This document shows positions 18,345-18,630 of a stretch of DNA of 18,630 bases, one piece after another; position 1 is the stretch's first letter, and each line of letters begins with the position of its first letter. Under the pieces are notes generated by a model that was not told where the DNA came from, made no database searches, and saw nothing but the letters and a program-made list of their open reading frames with translations. This stretch comes from Cyanobium sp. M55B138. GTDB lineage: Bacteria > Cyanobacteriota > Cyanobacteriia > PCC-6307 > Cyanobiaceae. Location: assembly GCA_018400215.1 (NCBI GenBank), contig JAGYNF010000007.1, forward strand, positions 1-18,630. The letters are read 5' to 3'. The translations under genes and the position numbers were made by a program.

Positions 18345-18572
18345 ATGGCCACGCCCAGCTCCTTGCCCGTTTGCCGCCACCCAGGCCCCGGCATCGTGCT
18401 GGAGCTGCTGCGGCCGGGCAGCTTCGTGCGCCTGCGCAACCAACCAGCCGACCTACCCCCCTTCCAGCTGATCCAGTGCCGGGGAGGCCGCTGCTGGGTG
18501 CGCCAGCAGGCCTGGGGCCCCCAGGTGCTCTGGGAGGTGGCCCATCAAAAACTCACCCGCGTGGTGGCCTGA
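18345..18572 (+). CDS. Small conserved-looking hypothetical protein (75 aa)
   Basis: I do not recognise a characterised family. The 75-residue reading MATPSSLPVCRHPGPGIVLE ends in LWEVAHQKLTRVVA. It has the composition of a real small globular protein, with alternating strands such as GSFVRLRN, FQLIQCRGGRCWVRQQAW and VLWEVAHQKL. The tryptophan- and cysteine-containing core and the G-x-x-V-R-L pattern suggest a small beta-barrel (SH3/KOW-like) fold, which is speculation. An in-frame upstream ATG at 18237 would add 36 low-complexity residues, so I prefer 18345. It is divergent from tlyA. I recall similar short proteins in picocyanobacterial genomes but cannot verify that here. Confidence 0.6.
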   Translation: MATPSSLPVCRHPGPGIVLELLRPGSFVRLRNQPADLPPFQLIQCRGGRCWVRQQAWGPQVLWEVAHQKLTRVVA

Positions 18573-18630
18573 GCGGAGCCCGGTACCGGCGACCCATACA
18601 TTGGTCGGGCTGTGAGCCGCCGCGGCCTTG

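Noticed and set aside
18612-18630. A possible gene start (GTG AGC CGC CGC) at the right edge
   Set aside because: Only six codons are visible, with no Shine-Dalgarno sequence or homology; not enough to call a gene.

Overview
The window is GC-rich chromosomal DNA from a phycobilisome-containing cyanobacterium. It most resembles the picocyanobacterial Synechococcus/Cyanobium group. The evidence is a phycobilisome core-membrane linker gene (apcE), recognisable apcA/apcB/apcC sequence, an ATP synthase operon with the b' subunit typical of photosynthetic organisms and no beta/epsilon genes, a cyanobacterial-type PII protein, and System II cytochrome c biogenesis genes (ccdA, ccs1). The species assignment is inference from protein resemblance; no database search was possible.

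Layout. (1) 1-988, minus strand: a 2OG-Fe(II)-oxygenase-like gene coupled by an ATGA overlap to a 2Fe-2S ferredoxin that runs off the left edge. (2) 1066-8186, minus strand: a SAM methyltransferase followed by atpI(atp1)-atpB(a)-atpE(c)-atpF2(b')-atpF(b)-atpH(delta)-atpA(alpha)-atpG(gamma), closed by a rho-independent terminator. (3) 8187-8311: a short divergent promoter region shared by this operon and apcE. (4) 8312-13005, plus strand: the phycobilisome core cluster apcE-apcA-apcB-apcC with a terminator. (5) 13120-16453, plus strand: ftsW-ccdA-ccs1, covering cell division and cytochrome c maturation. (6) 16441-18630: queF (minus), glnB with a textbook NtcA box (plus), tlyA (minus), and a small uncharacterised gene (plus).

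The most striking feature is a sharply bounded tract of about 2.0-2.4 kb, from just after apcE to about 13740. In it every gene (apcA, apcB, apcC and the first half of ftsW) is recognisable but broken by many 1-2 base insertions and deletions, while the genes on both sides are clean. The tract ignores gene boundaries, stops in mid-ftsW and hits genes expected to be essential. I therefore favour a low-quality consensus or misassembled segment over true gene decay, but sequence alone cannot settle it.

I see no mobile element, CRISPR array, tRNA or rRNA. I found no clearly novel multi-gene system. The best biological leads are the glnB promoter and 5' hairpin, the intercistronic hairpin after the c-subunit gene, the pyrimidine-rich leaders lacking Shine-Dalgarno sequences, the methyltransferase heading the ATP synthase operon, and the coupled oxygenase-ferredoxin pair.
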